From an uncultured Oscillospiraceae bacterium (lineage in GTDB: Bacteria > Bacillota > Clostridia > Oscillospirales > Ruminococcaceae), in NCBI GenBank assembly GCA_900556255.1, contig USNZ01000095.1, positions 1-5,751 on the forward strand: 5,751 nucleotides of DNA. Reading direction: 5' to 3'. Each line of letters opens with the position of its first letter. Position 1 is the first letter of the stretch. Of this stretch, positions 5,344-5,751 are shown one piece after another. A model generated the notes under the pieces. That model was not told where the DNA came from. It saw nothing but the letters and a program-made list of their open reading frames with translations, and ran no database searches. The position numbers and the translations under genes were made by a program.

Positions 5344-5751
5344 GAGATCTTTCCCCGGCAGATGCCCCTGCTACACTGGCCTGGCTGACCGACCCGGCTG
5401 TAACTTGCGGCCTGGCCGGACAATACAGCGGCATGGATCTGCAAGATGCCGAAGCGTTTATTGCAAAGGCCATTCGGGATCCAAACGAGGTGCACAAGGT
5501 CATTGTCACCGATGAGGATACCTATGCGGGCATGGTCAGCCTGCGGCACATCAACATGCCGGAGGCTTCTGCCGAGCTGACTGTTGTAATGCGGTCGGAA
5601 TTTTTCGGCAAGGGTTATGCCTGGTTCGGCGTTGTGTCTATACTGAAGTATGCTTTTGAGCAGCTGTCCCTGCACAGTGTCTATTGGCGCGTCAACCAGG
5701 AAAATCGTCGTGCCATCCGTTTTTTTGAAAAGCATGGCTTTAACCGCCCCG
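5334..5751 (+). CDS. GNAT-family N-acetyltransferase, 3' end cut by the window
   Basis: 139 residues are visible and the frame is open to the last base, so the C-terminus is missing; RimJ/RimL-type members are commonly 150-190 residues. The N-terminus ([18 protein letters not shown]) is the usual first strand and helix of this type. The acetyl-CoA pyrophosphate loop is at residues 89-96 (EFFGKGYA, a Q/RxxGxG/A variant), preceded by the strand AELTVVM. The conserved [17 protein letters not shown] segment (from about residue 120) is the typical last motif. The start overlaps the aminotransferase by 10 bases and has its own GAGG site, so the two are translationally coupled. From that context I infer that it acetylates the amino group installed by the aminotransferase, as the GNAT enzyme WecD does for dTDP-Fuc4N. 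By motifs alone it could instead modify a protein or another amine. Confidence 0.85.
   Translation, partial: MRLRDLSPADAPATLAWLTDPAVTCGLAGQYSGMDLQDAEAFIAKAIRDPNEVHKVIVTDEDTYAGMVSLRHINMPEASAELTVVMRSEFFGKGYAWFGVVSILKYAFEQLSLHSVYWRVNQENRRAIRFFEKHGFNRP

Overview
This 5.75-kb window looks like chromosomal DNA of a GC-rich Gram-positive gut-type Clostridium relative. A Faecalibacterium/Gemmiger/Subdoligranulum-like Oscillospiraceae member is my best guess. The grounds are strong AGGAGG-type ribosome binding sites seven bases before the starts, sigma-A-like promoters, the protein families present and the GC-rich intergenic palindromes. The taxon is inference, because no marker gene is present.

Layout. 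Bases 1-287 carry no gene. They hold a cluster of GTAGGG-bounded palindromic repeats and a rightward intrinsic terminator. A nucleotidyltransferase-family gene (288-1217) reads leftward. A divergent intergenic region (1218-1395) holds a promoter for each direction and a dyad in the nucleotidyltransferase leader. Rightward from there come a patatin-like phospholipase (1396-2589) and, 21 bases later, a divergent paralogue of PTS enzyme I (2611-4170). After a 60-base gap come a DegT/DnrJ/EryC1/StrS-type sugar aminotransferase (4231-5343) and a GNAT acetyltransferase that overlaps it by 10 bases and runs off the right edge (5334 onward).

How the genes may work together. The patatin and enzyme-I-like genes are probably co-transcribed from the extended -10 promoter at 1361-1369. 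The aminotransferase/acetyltransferase pair looks like the start of an amino-sugar module: a keto-sugar nucleotide is aminated and then probably N-acylated for a surface glycan. That pair is visibly less GC-rich than the two genes before it, so the 4171-4230 gap may separate a stable chromosomal block from a variable glycan locus continuing to the right.

Most worth a second look: (1) the enzyme-I-like protein keeps the phospho-acceptor His and the catalytic Cys but has lost several phosphoenolpyruvate-binding residues; (2) the 107-bp inverted-repeat element at 103-209, whose two arms differ only by one flipped base pair within each arm's own hairpin. I found no CRISPR array, tRNA, rRNA, transposase or clearly new multi-gene defence system.
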